The notes beneath the pieces are model-generated. The model did no database searches and had not been told where the DNA came from. It saw nothing but the letters and a program-made list of their open reading frames with translations. Both the position numbers and the translations under genes were made by a program. Positions 44,634 through 52,778 of a stretch of DNA of 64,000 nucleotides are shown here, piece by piece (position 1 is the stretch's first letter; each line of letters opens with the position of its first letter). The stretch covers positions 1-64,000 of the forward strand of contig NZ_JAHKPV010000007.1 of the NCBI RefSeq assembly GCF_018860765.1, read 5' to 3'. This DNA comes from Marinobacter salexigens (GTDB lineage: Bacteria; Pseudomonadota; Gammaproteobacteria; Pseudomonadales; Oleiphilaceae).

Positions 44634-46379
44634 ATGCTCTACAAATTACTGCCTGGCTTGCTCTGGCTGCAGGGATATACCGCCCACACGTTAAAGCGAG
44701 ACGTGGTATCTGGCTTAGCTATTGGCGTTATGCTGATCCCACAAAGCATGGGCTACGCAGTTCTCGCTGGCCTGCCTCCGGAGTTTGGGCTGTATGCTTC
44801 AATCTTTCCGCCGCTGCTGTACGCGTTACTGGGAACCTCCAATAAGATATCAATTGGCCCGGTGGCATTGGATGCCATTCTTATTCTTTCCGGTCTCAGC
44901 GTGCTCGCGGAGCCCGGTTCGGACCAATATCTTCAGCTTGCGATTGAGCTCACGTTACTGGTTGGCTTGATTCAGTTTTTATTTGGACTGCTGAGGTTTG
45001 GCTTTATCGTCAACTTCCTCTCCTACCCCGTTGTGGTCGGTTATACCTCGGCTGCTGCCGTTATCATCATCGGCAGCCAACTCCAGAACCTAACAGGCGT
45101 TCACGTAGACAGTGCCAATGTACTGGACCTCTCCTATCAGCTTTTACTGAACATCAGCAACTGGCACGGCATTACGGTAGGGATCTCCTTGGTCAGCCTT
45201 TTGTTCATCTATATTTGTAAACGCCGAATGCCAAAGGTGCCCAATGCTCTGATTTTGTTGGTTGGCACAATGGTACTTTCTGGGCTCTTCCATGCCGGGC
45301 AAGCAGGCGTAGAAGTGATCAATTCAGTACCAAATGGCTTTCCCGCTTTTCAGTTCCCTAATCTGGACTTTGACAAATTTGGTGAGCTGCTGCCGGTCGC
45401 GTTTACCGTAGCCTTGATGGGCTTTGTGGGCACCATGTCGATCTGTAAATCTCAGGAGTCCCCCAAAGACAAGCGCAGTGTTCAGCCAAACCAGGAGCTG
45501 ATTGCTCTCGGTTTAGCCAATGCTCTGGGAGCCATGTTCCGCAGCTTTCCGGTTTCCGCTAGCTTTTCACGCAGCGCCGCGCTGCGTGAAGCGGGCGCAC
45601 TCACCCAAGTGTCAGCAATCATTTCCTCCGGCCTAATTGCCGTTACAGTGCTATTTCTTACACCTTTGTTTACCGACTACCCCTTACCAAAGGCCGTTCT
45701 GGCAGCGATTATCGTTATGTCTGTACTGGGGTTGTTCAAATATAAGGAAATGAAGGTTCTTTTTAAGCAAGATAGAAAAGAATTTTTGATACTGCTGGTC
45801 ACCTTTGTGATCACGCTGTTACTGGGCGTTCAGCAGGGCTTACTGGTGGGCGTTGCGGTATCGCTGATGCTGGTAATATACAACAGCACAACGCCACACA
45901 TGACAGAGCTAGGCAAGCTCGACGGCGAAGACCTGTACCGCAACATTCATCGATTCGAGAGTATTAGCGTACGCAAAGATTTGCTGATCTTCCGCTTTGA
46001 CGCGCCGCTGTATTTTGCCAACAAGGATTATTTCAAAACGCGCCTTTACAGCCTTATAAAGCAACGGCCCGAGGGTGCGCTGAAGGCGGTGATACTGGAC
46101 GCCCAATCCGTAAACAGTATCGACAGCACCTCCCTGATTATGCTGGAAAGCGTGATCGAAAACCTGCGGGAACAAGGCATTCAGTTCTATATGGTTAGCC
46201 TGATAGGCCCTGTGCGCGACACTCTCACGCATTCTGCGGCGCTGCGTGAGTATGTGCTGGACGAGCACATGTTCCCCCAGATAACCGACGCAGTGCTTTA
46301 CATCGATCAGGGCATTAGCTCTCGCGCGTCCATCGCAAAACAGAGCAATGCAGCAAAAACTCGCCGCTCTAAGGGCTAG
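44634..46379 (+). CDS. SulP family anion transporter with STAS domain
   Basis: A 581-residue SulP/SLC26 transporter. The membrane domain (about 10-410) starts with LKRDVVSGLAIGVMLIPQSMGYA, split over about residues 20-42, and contains GLYASIFPPLLYALLGTS and ANALGAMFRSFPVSASFSRSA. A cytoplasmic STAS domain follows (about 435-565, with ILDAQSVNSIDSTSLIML). Members move sulfate, bicarbonate or dicarboxylates; nothing local fixes the substrate. No strong ribosome site is seen before ATG 44634. The end is followed by short TAGTTAG tandem repeats. Confidence 0.93.
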   Translation: MLYKLLPGLLWLQGYTAHTLKRDVVSGLAIGVMLIPQSMGYAVLAGLPPEFGLYASIFPPLLYALLGTSNKISIGPVALDAILILSGLSVLAEPGSDQYLQLAIELTLLVGLIQFLFGLLRFGFIVNFLSYPVVVGYTSAAAVIIIGSQLQNLTGVHVDSANVLDLSYQLLLNISNWHGITVGISLVSLLFIYICKRRMPKVPNALILLVGTMVLSGLFHAGQAGVEVINSVPNGFPAFQFPNLDFDKFGELLPVAFTVALMGFVGTMSICKSQESPKDKRSVQPNQELIALGLANALGAMFRSFPVSASFSRSAALREAGALTQVSAIISSGLIAVTVLFLTPLFTDYPLPKAVLAAIIVMSVLGLFKYKEMKVLFKQDRKEFLILLVTFVITLLLGVQQGLLVGVAVSLMLVIYNSTTPHMTELGKLDGEDLYRNIHRFESISVRKDLLIFRFDAPLYFANKDYFKTRLYSLIKQRPEGALKAVILDAQSVNSIDSTSLIMLESVIENLREQGIQFYMVSLIGPVRDTLTHSAALREYVLDEHMFPQITDAVLYIDQGISSRASIAKQSNAAKTRRSKG

Positions 46380-46408
46380 GAGTTAGTAGTTAGTAGTTAG
46401 GAGAAGAG

Positions 46409-47626
46409 TTAAGCTTGCCCCGAACTAAGCCGTGCCTGCCGTTCAATCGCAGCTGGCCCGCCAGCAGCAAGAATGGCTGCGCCGAACACACAGAAAGCCA
46501 TAACCAACACGATAGGTAACAAGGTGCCGCCTGCAAGAGTCGCAGAAAGCGCGCTTATACCCCCCGCAATTGTGAATTGTGCCGCCCCCAGCATTGCCGC
46601 AGCCGTTCCCCCGAGGTGGGGAAAGAACTCCAACGCATTGGCCATGTTGTTGGGAATAATAGCTCCCATAAACCCAACGGCGACAATGATGCAGGCAGCT
46701 ATAACCCAGTATGGCGCACCAGCCCAAGCGCAGATTACCAGCGCGCTAACGGCAATGGCCTGCAAAAATACGCACACCCGTAAAATCCGCACCGATTGAT
46801 ACTTATTAAGCAGGCGCCGGTTAAGCAAGTTCAGGCTTGCCATAGCCACAATGTTGGCAGCGAACAACGCCGAGAACATCGAGTTTGAAAGCCCAAACCA
46901 CTCTTGATAAATGAACGATGCGTGCGTGATAAACACAAGCATGGAACTGAAGCATAAGGCTTGTAAGCCAACAAACCGCATGGTAACCGTATGGCGAAGC
47001 ACCAGCCCATAGTTGGTAAGTAATGTGGAAACAGGTGTGTGCTCCATTTGTCGAGGAGGCAGACGCCGAAACAGAACAAAATGCAGAACAATCGCCAACA
47101 GCGCGGCATAACCTGCAAGCATTAGGAAGATCACATGCCATTCGCTCAAATACAGCAGCGCAGAACCGATAGACGGTGCTGCGGCAGGCGCAACAAACAT
47201 AACCAAGCCTATTAAGCCAAACAGGCGAGCAGCATCCTGCCCGCTGGTTTGGTCGCGGACAATGGCCGGAACAGACACCGCACAAAAAGCACCACCAATA
47301 CCCTGCACAATCCGCCAGCCCAGCATGTTTGATAGAGTATCTGACTGAGCCACCATAAACGCCGCAAAGGCAAAAATCGTAAGCCCGGAAAACAAAATTT
47401 GCTGGCGGCCATAGCGATCGGAAAGCGGACCACCCAACAATTGCGCAAGGCCCAGAGCACCCACGTAGGCGCTCAGTGTTAGCCCAACCCCGCCATGCCC
47501 AATACCAAGCTCATCAGCGATTTCCGGAAAAGCGGGCAAGTATGCATCGAGCGCCAATGGACCTAATGCAACAGTCATCCCCAACAGCATTGCTAGTTGA
47601 AGATGAGATAAGGGTGTCGTATTCAA
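46409..47626 (-). CDS. Bcr/CflA family MFS drug efflux transporter
   Basis: A twelve-helix major facilitator protein of the Bcr/CflA group: the family opening MTVALGPLALDAYLPAFPEI, motif A in LGGPLSDRYGRQQILFSGL, motif C-type LGWRIVQGIGGAFCAVSVPA, and a second-half GFMGAIIPNNMANALE. The start is uncertain. The open frame extends to a TTG at 47698 without a ribosome site; a TTG at 47626 with GGGGG just upstream gives the usual N-terminal length, and ATG 47590 is another option. It probably exports antibiotics or small metabolites. Confidence 0.88.
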   Translation of the reverse strand: MNTTPLSHLQLAMLLGMTVALGPLALDAYLPAFPEIADELGIGHGGVGLTLSAYVGALGLAQLLGGPLSDRYGRQQILFSGLTIFAFAAFMVAQSDTLSNMLGWRIVQGIGGAFCAVSVPAIVRDQTSGQDAARLFGLIGLVMFVAPAAAPSIGSALLYLSEWHVIFLMLAGYAALLAIVLHFVLFRRLPPRQMEHTPVSTLLTNYGLVLRHTVTMRFVGLQALCFSSMLVFITHASFIYQEWFGLSNSMFSALFAANIVAMASLNLLNRRLLNKYQSVRILRVCVFLQAIAVSALVICAWAGAPYWVIAACIIVAVGFMGAIIPNNMANALEFFPHLGGTAAAMLGAAQFTIAGGISALSATLAGGTLLPIVLVMAFCVFGAAILAAGGPAAIERQARLSSGQA

Positions 47627-47710
47627 ATCTGCCCCCAAAACGTCATAGCCAAACGGTACATACGAGAACCTTATATTGTTAGCGTGCTTACTAAACAACA
47701 GTCTACAGCA

Positions 47711-48154
47711 TCACCGCAAGATACACTCCCAACTAATCGCTCGATTCAAACTACGACGCTTGCGGCGCAGGCTGTTGCCTTTACTGATACCATAGCCCGC
47801 CCGAAGCTGCGCTTGCACCTTCGCCAGTTTGCGCCGGTAGCTGGCACAAGCTTTCTCCTGCTTGGCAATCGCTTTGGCTTTCGACTTGGCGCGCGCTGAG
47901 CTCCCTTTGCGATCAGATGAGAGCATTCCTTGCACCTGTTTGCGAATACCCGAAATACGCCGGTGCTGCCCAAGGTTTTCCGACATGGTCACGGTTACTG
48001 GCTCGGTAACATTAACGGACTGGTGATTTTTGTCCGATGGCGGAGTGTCGGTGAAATGAACTGCACCACTGGCGTCTGTCCATCTATAGATTTCGGCAGC
48101 TGTTGGTGGCGAAAAAATAACGATCAAAATTACGAAGGCCAATATCCTTGGCAT
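47711..48154 (-). CDS. DUF4124 domain-containing secreted protein
   Basis: A 147-residue exported protein: signal peptide (about 1-20, ILAFVILIVIFSPPTAA), then the DUF4124 motif IYRWTDASGAVHFTDTPP (about 22-39). The rest is strongly basic (KSKAKAIAKQEKACASYRRK). DUF4124 proteins are small periplasmic proteins of unknown function common in Marinobacter and Pseudomonas. It lies between the MFS gene and the aot promoter region. Confidence 0.85.
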   Translation of the reverse strand: MPRILAFVILIVIFSPPTAAEIYRWTDASGAVHFTDTPPSDKNHQSVNVTEPVTVTMSENLGQHRRISGIRKQVQGMLSSDRKGSSARAKSKAKAIAKQEKACASYRRKLAKVQAQLRAGYGISKGNSLRRKRRSLNRAISWECILR

Positions 48155-48382
48155 TAAAGTCCACTCCCTGTGGTGTAATCCAATACCTGCGCAGTATAAC
48201 GCTTACCGCTAACAGTGTATGGCGGGCTCTGATTTAAATGCTTGCATTAAACACTCATTGCGCCACAATAAGTCGCAAAAAAACTGTCGCTAAAAAATCA
48301 TAAAGCTGTGTGGAAGGTATTGATTTCCACTGCAACAGTCCGTAAAACAAACGCCTTTGAATGACAGCCTCAGGAGCCATCC

Positions 48383-49153
48383 ATGGCGGACCAAGCGCCT
48401 TTGATCTGCAAGGACATACACAAAACCTTTGCCGAGCTCGAAGTGCTCAAAGGTATTTCACTTGAGACCCGCAAAGGTGATGTGGTGTCCCTAATCGGCA
48501 GTTCCGGTTCTGGCAAAAGCACCTTCTTACGCTGCATCAACCTTTTGGAAACCCCAACCTCCGGCGATATTATTGTTCACGGCGACCCTATAAGGTTTAC
48601 CACAAATCGCAAGGGTGAGCGGATTCCGGCAGACAACAAACAGGTGGAGCTGATTCGAGCCAAGCTCTCCATGGTATTTCAAGGCTTCAATCTCTGGTCA
48701 CACATGACTGTGCTGGAGAATATTATTGAAGCGCCAATCAATGTACTCAAGGTTCCTAAAAAAGAAGCCATCGAGCGCGCAGAAGCCTATCTCAACAAGG
48801 TCGGCATATACGAGCGCAAAGACTATTATCCGGCTCAAATGTCTGGTGGCCAGCAGCAACGTGCAGCCATTGCCCGGGCATTGGCTATGGAACCGGAAGT
48901 CATGCTGTTTGATGAGCCTACCTCGGCGTTAGACCCCGAGTTGGTTGGAGAAGTGTTGAAGGTTATGCAAAGTCTGGCCGAGGAAGGCCGAACCATGATC
49001 GTAGTAACTCACGAAATGGCATTTGCAAAGGATGTGTCGACTCAGGTGCTGTTTCTACATCAGGGCGTTATCGAGGAACAGGGTACACCCAAAAAGGTGT
49101 TTGATAACCCAGACTCGGAACGCATGAAACAGTTTCTGGCTCCCAAGTTCTAA
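48383..49153 (+). CDS. aotP: Basic amino-acid ABC transporter ATP-binding protein
   Basis: A 256-residue ATPase of the polar amino-acid uptake family (HisP/ArtP/AotP). Walker [10 protein letters not shown] (about 39-47), Q-loop [13 protein letters not shown], signature [15 protein letters not shown], Walker [16 protein letters not shown] and [11 protein letters not shown] are all intact. The extra insertion with [14 protein letters not shown] is typical of histidine/arginine importers. It is the first gene of P-J-Q-M; the arginine degradation gene astE after the permeases indicates arginine or ornithine as substrate. The symbol rests on that context. Confidence 0.9.
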   Translation: MADQAPLICKDIHKTFAELEVLKGISLETRKGDVVSLIGSSGSGKSTFLRCINLLETPTSGDIIVHGDPIRFTTNRKGERIPADNKQVELIRAKLSMVFQGFNLWSHMTVLENIIEAPINVLKVPKKEAIERAEAYLNKVGIYERKDYYPAQMSGGQQQRAAIARALAMEPEVMLFDEPTSALDPELVGEVLKVMQSLAEEGRTMIVVTHEMAFAKDVSTQVLFLHQGVIEEQGTPKKVFDNPDSERMKQFLAPKF

Positions 49154-49237
49154 CATGCGGTGCTATCTTTATCGCTGTTGGAAAGTTAAATTCCAAAAAA
49201 ATAACGCCCACAAGGCGACATACTGGAGAAGTGACAC

Positions 49238-49990
49238 ATGAAAAAACTGATGATTGCAGCGAGTTGCGCACTGGCAATGCTTACCAGCGGTGCCCATGCA
49301 GACGAGCGTAACCTGCGCATTGCTTTCGACGTACCTTACGAGCCGTTCGAATACAAAGATGAAAATGGTGACTTGACCGGTTTTGAAGTAGATCTGGCTG
49401 CCGCCATGTGTGAAGAAATGAAGGCAGACTGCGAATTCGTTATTCAAGCCTGGGACGGTATGATCCCTGGCCTGCTGGCCCGCAAATTCGACTTGATCAT
49501 GTCATCTATGTCGATCACTCCAGAGCGTGCAGAACGTGTTCTGTTCTCCGAGCCATACTACAACACCCCAGGCGGATGGTTCGGCCCGGATAGCTTTAAC
49601 GCTGACGTGACTGATGTGAGCGCCATGAAGGGTAAAACCGTTGGTGTTCAGCGCGGCACTACTATGGACACCTTTGTTACTGAAGAAATGAGTGGCGTAG
49701 TAACCATTAAGCGTTACACCACTGCCGATGACATGGTTCTTGATCTTGAAGGCCAGCGTTTGGATGTCGTGTTTGTCGATTACCCGGTTGGCGAGCAAAC
49801 CGTTCTATCCAAAGACGGCTTCAAGGAAGTCGGCGAAGCCGTAAAGCTGGGTGAAGGTGTAGGCGTTGCTATGCGTAAGCGTGACAAAGACGTTGCTGAA
49901 GAAGTGAACAAAGCTTTGCGCAAGCTGAAGGAAGATGGCACCTACGACGCCATCATGAAGAAGTACTTCGCCTATGACGTGAAGGTCTAA
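49238..49990 (+). CDS. aotJ: Periplasmic basic amino-acid-binding protein
   Basis: A 250-residue class II binding protein with a signal peptide (MKKLMIAASCALAMLTSGAHA, about 21 residues). The mature part shows the arginine/lysine-binding pattern: FDVPYEPFEYKDENGDLTGF, EVDLAAAMCEEM, WDGMIPGLLARKFDLIMSSM and SITPERAERVLFSEPYY. The Arg in PERAERV and Asp in FVDYPVGE are typical ligand contacts. GGAGAAG precedes the ATG by about 8 bases. A hairpin after its stop may raise its expression over the permeases. Confidence 0.92.
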   Translation: MKKLMIAASCALAMLTSGAHADERNLRIAFDVPYEPFEYKDENGDLTGFEVDLAAAMCEEMKADCEFVIQAWDGMIPGLLARKFDLIMSSMSITPERAERVLFSEPYYNTPGGWFGPDSFNADVTDVSAMKGKTVGVQRGTTMDTFVTEEMSGVVTIKRYTTADDMVLDLEGQRLDVVFVDYPVGEQTVLSKDGFKEVGEAVKLGEGVGVAMRKRDKDVAEEVNKALRKLKEDGTYDAIMKKYFAYDVKV

Positions 49991-50001
49991 AAAACCAGCT
50001 T

Positions 50002-50028
50002 CAGGGGTAGCCATTTCGGCTGCCCCTG
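50002..50028 (+). terminator. Intercistronic hairpin between aotJ and aotQ
   Basis: CAGGGGTAGCC and GGCTGCCCCTG pair over 11 bp (one G-T pair) around a 5-base loop. No T-run follows, so it is more likely an mRNA-stabilising or partially terminating hairpin, as found after binding-protein genes in ABC operons. Confidence 0.6.
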
Positions 50029-50044
50029 CCTACCGGACATTCCC

Positions 50045-50749
50045 ATGTTTGATTTGAAAGGCTATGGTCCGGCCCTTTTGAACGGGGCAGTTGTTACCGT
50101 AGAACTCGCTTTCCTTTCCCTTGCTCTCGCATTGGTTCTCGGGCTCATTGGCGCGGCTGCAAAGCTGTCAAATAGCCGTGTAGCAGTTGGTATTGCCACA
50201 ACCTATACCACCTTGATTCGCGGCGTTCCCGATCTGGTTATGATGCTGCTGTTTTACTATGGCGGACAGGTGTGTGTGAACATGCTCTCCGACTACATTT
50301 GGGACACCTACGAAGTCGACTTTTTCTTCCAGTTCAATCCATTCATTTCTGGCGTCATTACCATCGGGCTCATTTTTGGTGCCTATATGACAGAGACCTT
50401 CCGCGGTGCTTTTCTGGCGGTTGAAACAGGACAGATTGAAGCAGCCCGCGCCTACGGTTTTAGCACCTGGCACACTTTCCGCCGGGTGATGGTTCCGCAA
50501 ATGCTGCGTCATGCACTTCCTGGTATTGGCAATAACTGGCAGGTATTGCTGAAAACCACGGCGCTGGTTTCTATTATCGGCCTCACAGATATGGTGCGTG
50601 TGGCAGAGGAAGCAGCAAAAGCAGAGCGTATGCCGTTCCACTTTTTTATTCCTGTGGCCTTTGTGTACCTCGCCCTCACGGCAGGCTCGGAGCTTTTCAT
50701 CAAGTGGCTCGATAAACGAGCTAACGCCGGCGTGATTCAGGAGAGCTGA
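50045..50749 (+). CDS. aotQ: Basic amino-acid ABC transporter permease (HisQ/AotQ type)
   Basis: A 234-residue inner-membrane permease. It has the polar amino-acid permease signature VTVELAFLSLALALVLGLIG, the TTLIRGVPDLVMMLLFYYG loop, and the ATPase-docking EAA motif VETGQIEAARAYGFSTWHTF with RRVMVPQMLRHALPGIGN. About five transmembrane helices. aotM starts 2 bases after its stop. Confidence 0.92.
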   Translation: MFDLKGYGPALLNGAVVTVELAFLSLALALVLGLIGAAAKLSNSRVAVGIATTYTTLIRGVPDLVMMLLFYYGGQVCVNMLSDYIWDTYEVDFFFQFNPFISGVITIGLIFGAYMTETFRGAFLAVETGQIEAARAYGFSTWHTFRRVMVPQMLRHALPGIGNNWQVLLKTTALVSIIGLTDMVRVAEEAAKAERMPFHFFIPVAFVYLALTAGSELFIKWLDKRANAGVIQES

Positions 50750-50751
50750 TA

Positions 50752-51477
50752 ATGCCACCCGATTTTATCGCTGCCTGGCTTAACAGGAACGAGATTTTTA
50801 CAGCCATGACCATCATGGAATACTGGGATGGAATGGTTACGACCGTTCAACTGGTATTTCTGTGCCTGATTATAGGGCTTGCGTTTGCGGTTCCGCTGGC
50901 GATTCTTCGCACGGTTAAAAATCCGTTCGTATCTGGCCCTGTTTGGCTTTACACCTATATTTTCCGCGGCACCCCGCTGCTAATTCAGCTTTATATTATC
51001 TACTATGGCGTTGCTCAGATTCCCGGTATTCAGGAAACATTCTGGTGGGAGATTTTCAGGGAGCCGTTTTACCCTGCCCTGCTGGCGTTTACGTTGAACA
51101 CCTGTGCCTATACCACTGAGATTATTCGTGGTGCGATTATTTCGACGCCCCATGGTGAGATTGAGGCGGCGAAGGCTTACGGCATGAATTGGATTATGCG
51201 GATGCGGCGCATTGTGTTACCAAGTGCGGCAAGGCGAGCTGTTCAGGCGTATTCCAATGAGGTTATTTTCATGCTGCACTCGAGTGCGATTGCGAGTGTA
51301 GTAACGATTGTGGATCTTACGGGGGCTGCGCGGAATATTTACTCGCGGTTTTATGCGCCCTTTGATGCGTTTATCTTTGTGGCGCTTTGCTACATGGTGT
51401 TGACGTTTATTTTGGTGTTCGTATTCCGCAAGATTGAAAATCATTTGTTGCGGCATCAGCGGCCTGTAGGTTCCTGA
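50752..51477 (+). CDS. aotM: Basic amino-acid ABC transporter permease (HisM/AotM type)
   Basis: A 241-residue permease pairing with AotQ. Typical features are WDGMVTTVQLVFLCLIIGLA, YTYIFRGTPLLIQLYIIYYG and the EAA loop GEIEAAKAYGMNWIMRMRRI with VLPSAARRAVQAYSNEVIFM. GGAG lies about 8 bases before the ATG, within aotQ. The last gene of the transport unit; a composite hairpin repeat separates it from astE. Confidence 0.92.
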   Translation: MPPDFIAAWLNRNEIFTAMTIMEYWDGMVTTVQLVFLCLIIGLAFAVPLAILRTVKNPFVSGPVWLYTYIFRGTPLLIQLYIIYYGVAQIPGIQETFWWEIFREPFYPALLAFTLNTCAYTTEIIRGAIISTPHGEIEAAKAYGMNWIMRMRRIVLPSAARRAVQAYSNEVIFMLHSSAIASVVTIVDLTGAARNIYSRFYAPFDAFIFVALCYMVLTFILVFVFRKIENHLLRHQRPVGS

Positions 51478-51513
51478 GTATTCTTTTAGCATCAAACCTC
51501 TACTTCTGTGCAT

Positions 51514-51703
51514 GGTCTGGCAGGGCATCACCTTCCGGGAGACGCTACGAGCACCCCTGCGGGGTCCGGCCAGCAATCATAGATTGCTGTCGTTCGGCGG
51601 CGCATGAAGCTACGCTTCATAAACGCTTGCCTCACCCATGTGGGCTTGACTGAAGCCATCCATGGCTTCAGTCACTCCCGAAAAGTGATGCCCTACCAGC
51701 CCC
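51514..51703. repeat. Composite intergenic repeat with nested hairpins between aotM and astE
   Basis: The outer arms (51514-51541 and 51675-51703) are an imperfect inverted repeat of about 28 bp (core GGGCATCACCTTCCGGGAG against CTCCCGAAAAGTGATGCCC). Between them lie at least four small hairpins: GCAATCATAGATTGC (51573-51587), TGAAGCTACGCTTCA (51605-51619), CCCATGTGGG (51635-51644) and TGAAGCCATCCATGGCTTCA (51651-51670). The arm string CCTTCCGGGA also occurs in the repeat between sufB and sufC. Probably a dispersed REP/MITE-like element. Confidence 0.75.
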
Positions 51704-51724
51704 CAGACTCTTATCGGGGATTCT

Positions 51725-52756
51725 ATGACGGCTTATCCACATCTTTTTGAATCCAGTTCTGATTGGCTAGCCCACACACTTGCCAATGCCTCAGCTGATC
51801 TTCCCGAAATCAAAGTCGCCCTCCCGGATGGTACCCGCGTAACTCGTAAAGCCGTTGGTGTTTTGCACATCACGCCGCCACCCGATCGTGCCAATCCGAA
51901 CCAGGAGGCATTGGTTATCTCGACCGGTATTCACGGCAACGAAACGGCTCCCATTGAAGTTCTAAACGCGCTAGTCAACGAACTGTTGAACGGCGAGTGG
52001 CTGTTGGCTTGTCCGCTGCTACTGATTTTGGGGAACCCGCCAGCCATGGTGGCTAGGGAGCGGTTTTTGGACGTGAATCTCAATCGGTTGTTCAACGGTG
52101 CCCATGGCAGGCCAGTGTATAATGGGCTTCCAGAAGCAGCACGGGCGCAGTTTCTTGAGGAGATGTGCCGTCAATTCGCTATGGCGCATCCTCAAGCCCT
52201 TTCCCACTACGATTTACACACAGCCATAAGGCCATCACAGCGGGAGAAGTTTGCGCTTTATCCGTTTGTTGAGGGTCGGCAGGTGCCAGAGAGTCAGTGT
52301 GATTTTCTGCTTGAGGCAGAGGTGCAAACTTTGTTGCTGCAACATAAGGTGGGAACTACGTTTTCATCATTTTCTTCATCCGTGCTAAACGCTGAGAGTT
52401 ATACTGTGGAGCTGGGCAAGGTCAGACCATTTGGCATGAATGATCTCGCGCGTTTTGACGGAATCAAGAAGGCGCTTCGGCGGCGCTTTCGTGGCAGCCC
52501 TACCCCGGCCAAACAGTCACCTTTTGACCATCTTACGGTTTTCGAAGTGGTGCACGAGATTCTGAATACCGGGAAGAACTTCCGATTTCATGTTCCGGAC
52601 GATGTAGCCAACTTTACAGAGTACGCATCAGGCACCGTGATCTGGGAGGATGACGATACCTGCTACAGAGTTGGCGCTACACCAGAGGCGATTGTTTTTC
52701 CAAATCGGAATGTGCCCGTGGGTCAGCGGGTGGGGCTTCTTATTAAGCCCCGATAA
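51725..52756 (+). CDS. astE: Succinylglutamate desuccinylase AstE
   Basis: Last step of the arginine succinyltransferase pathway: N-succinylglutamate to glutamate and succinate. A 343-residue zinc hydrolase of the AstE/AspA family. Zinc ligands are H and E in STGIHGNETAPIE (about 62-67) and H in SHYDLHTAIRPS (about 160); the catalytic Glu is in ESYTVELGKVRPFG. It is separated from the other ast genes by the RND/TetR block but lies directly downstream of the arginine importer. Confidence 0.94.
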   Translation: MTAYPHLFESSSDWLAHTLANASADLPEIKVALPDGTRVTRKAVGVLHITPPPDRANPNQEALVISTGIHGNETAPIEVLNALVNELLNGEWLLACPLLLILGNPPAMVARERFLDVNLNRLFNGAHGRPVYNGLPEAARAQFLEEMCRQFAMAHPQALSHYDLHTAIRPSQREKFALYPFVEGRQVPESQCDFLLEAEVQTLLLQHKVGTTFSSFSSSVLNAESYTVELGKVRPFGMNDLARFDGIKKALRRRFRGSPTPAKQSPFDHLTVFEVVHEILNTGKNFRFHVPDDVANFTEYASGTVIWEDDDTCYRVGATPEAIVFPNRNVPVGQRVGLLIKPR

Positions 52757-52778
52757 ACCCGCCAGTATGGAGCCCAAC

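Noticed and set aside
47684-47899. Plus-strand ORF of 71 aa between the MFS and aot genes
   Set aside because: Antisense to the DUF4124 gene, whose signal peptide and domain motif are clear.
48200-48260. E. coli-type ARG box around AAATGCTTGCATTAAA
   Set aside because: Only part of the 18-bp palindrome matches, and this lineage is expected to use the Pseudomonas-type ArgR.
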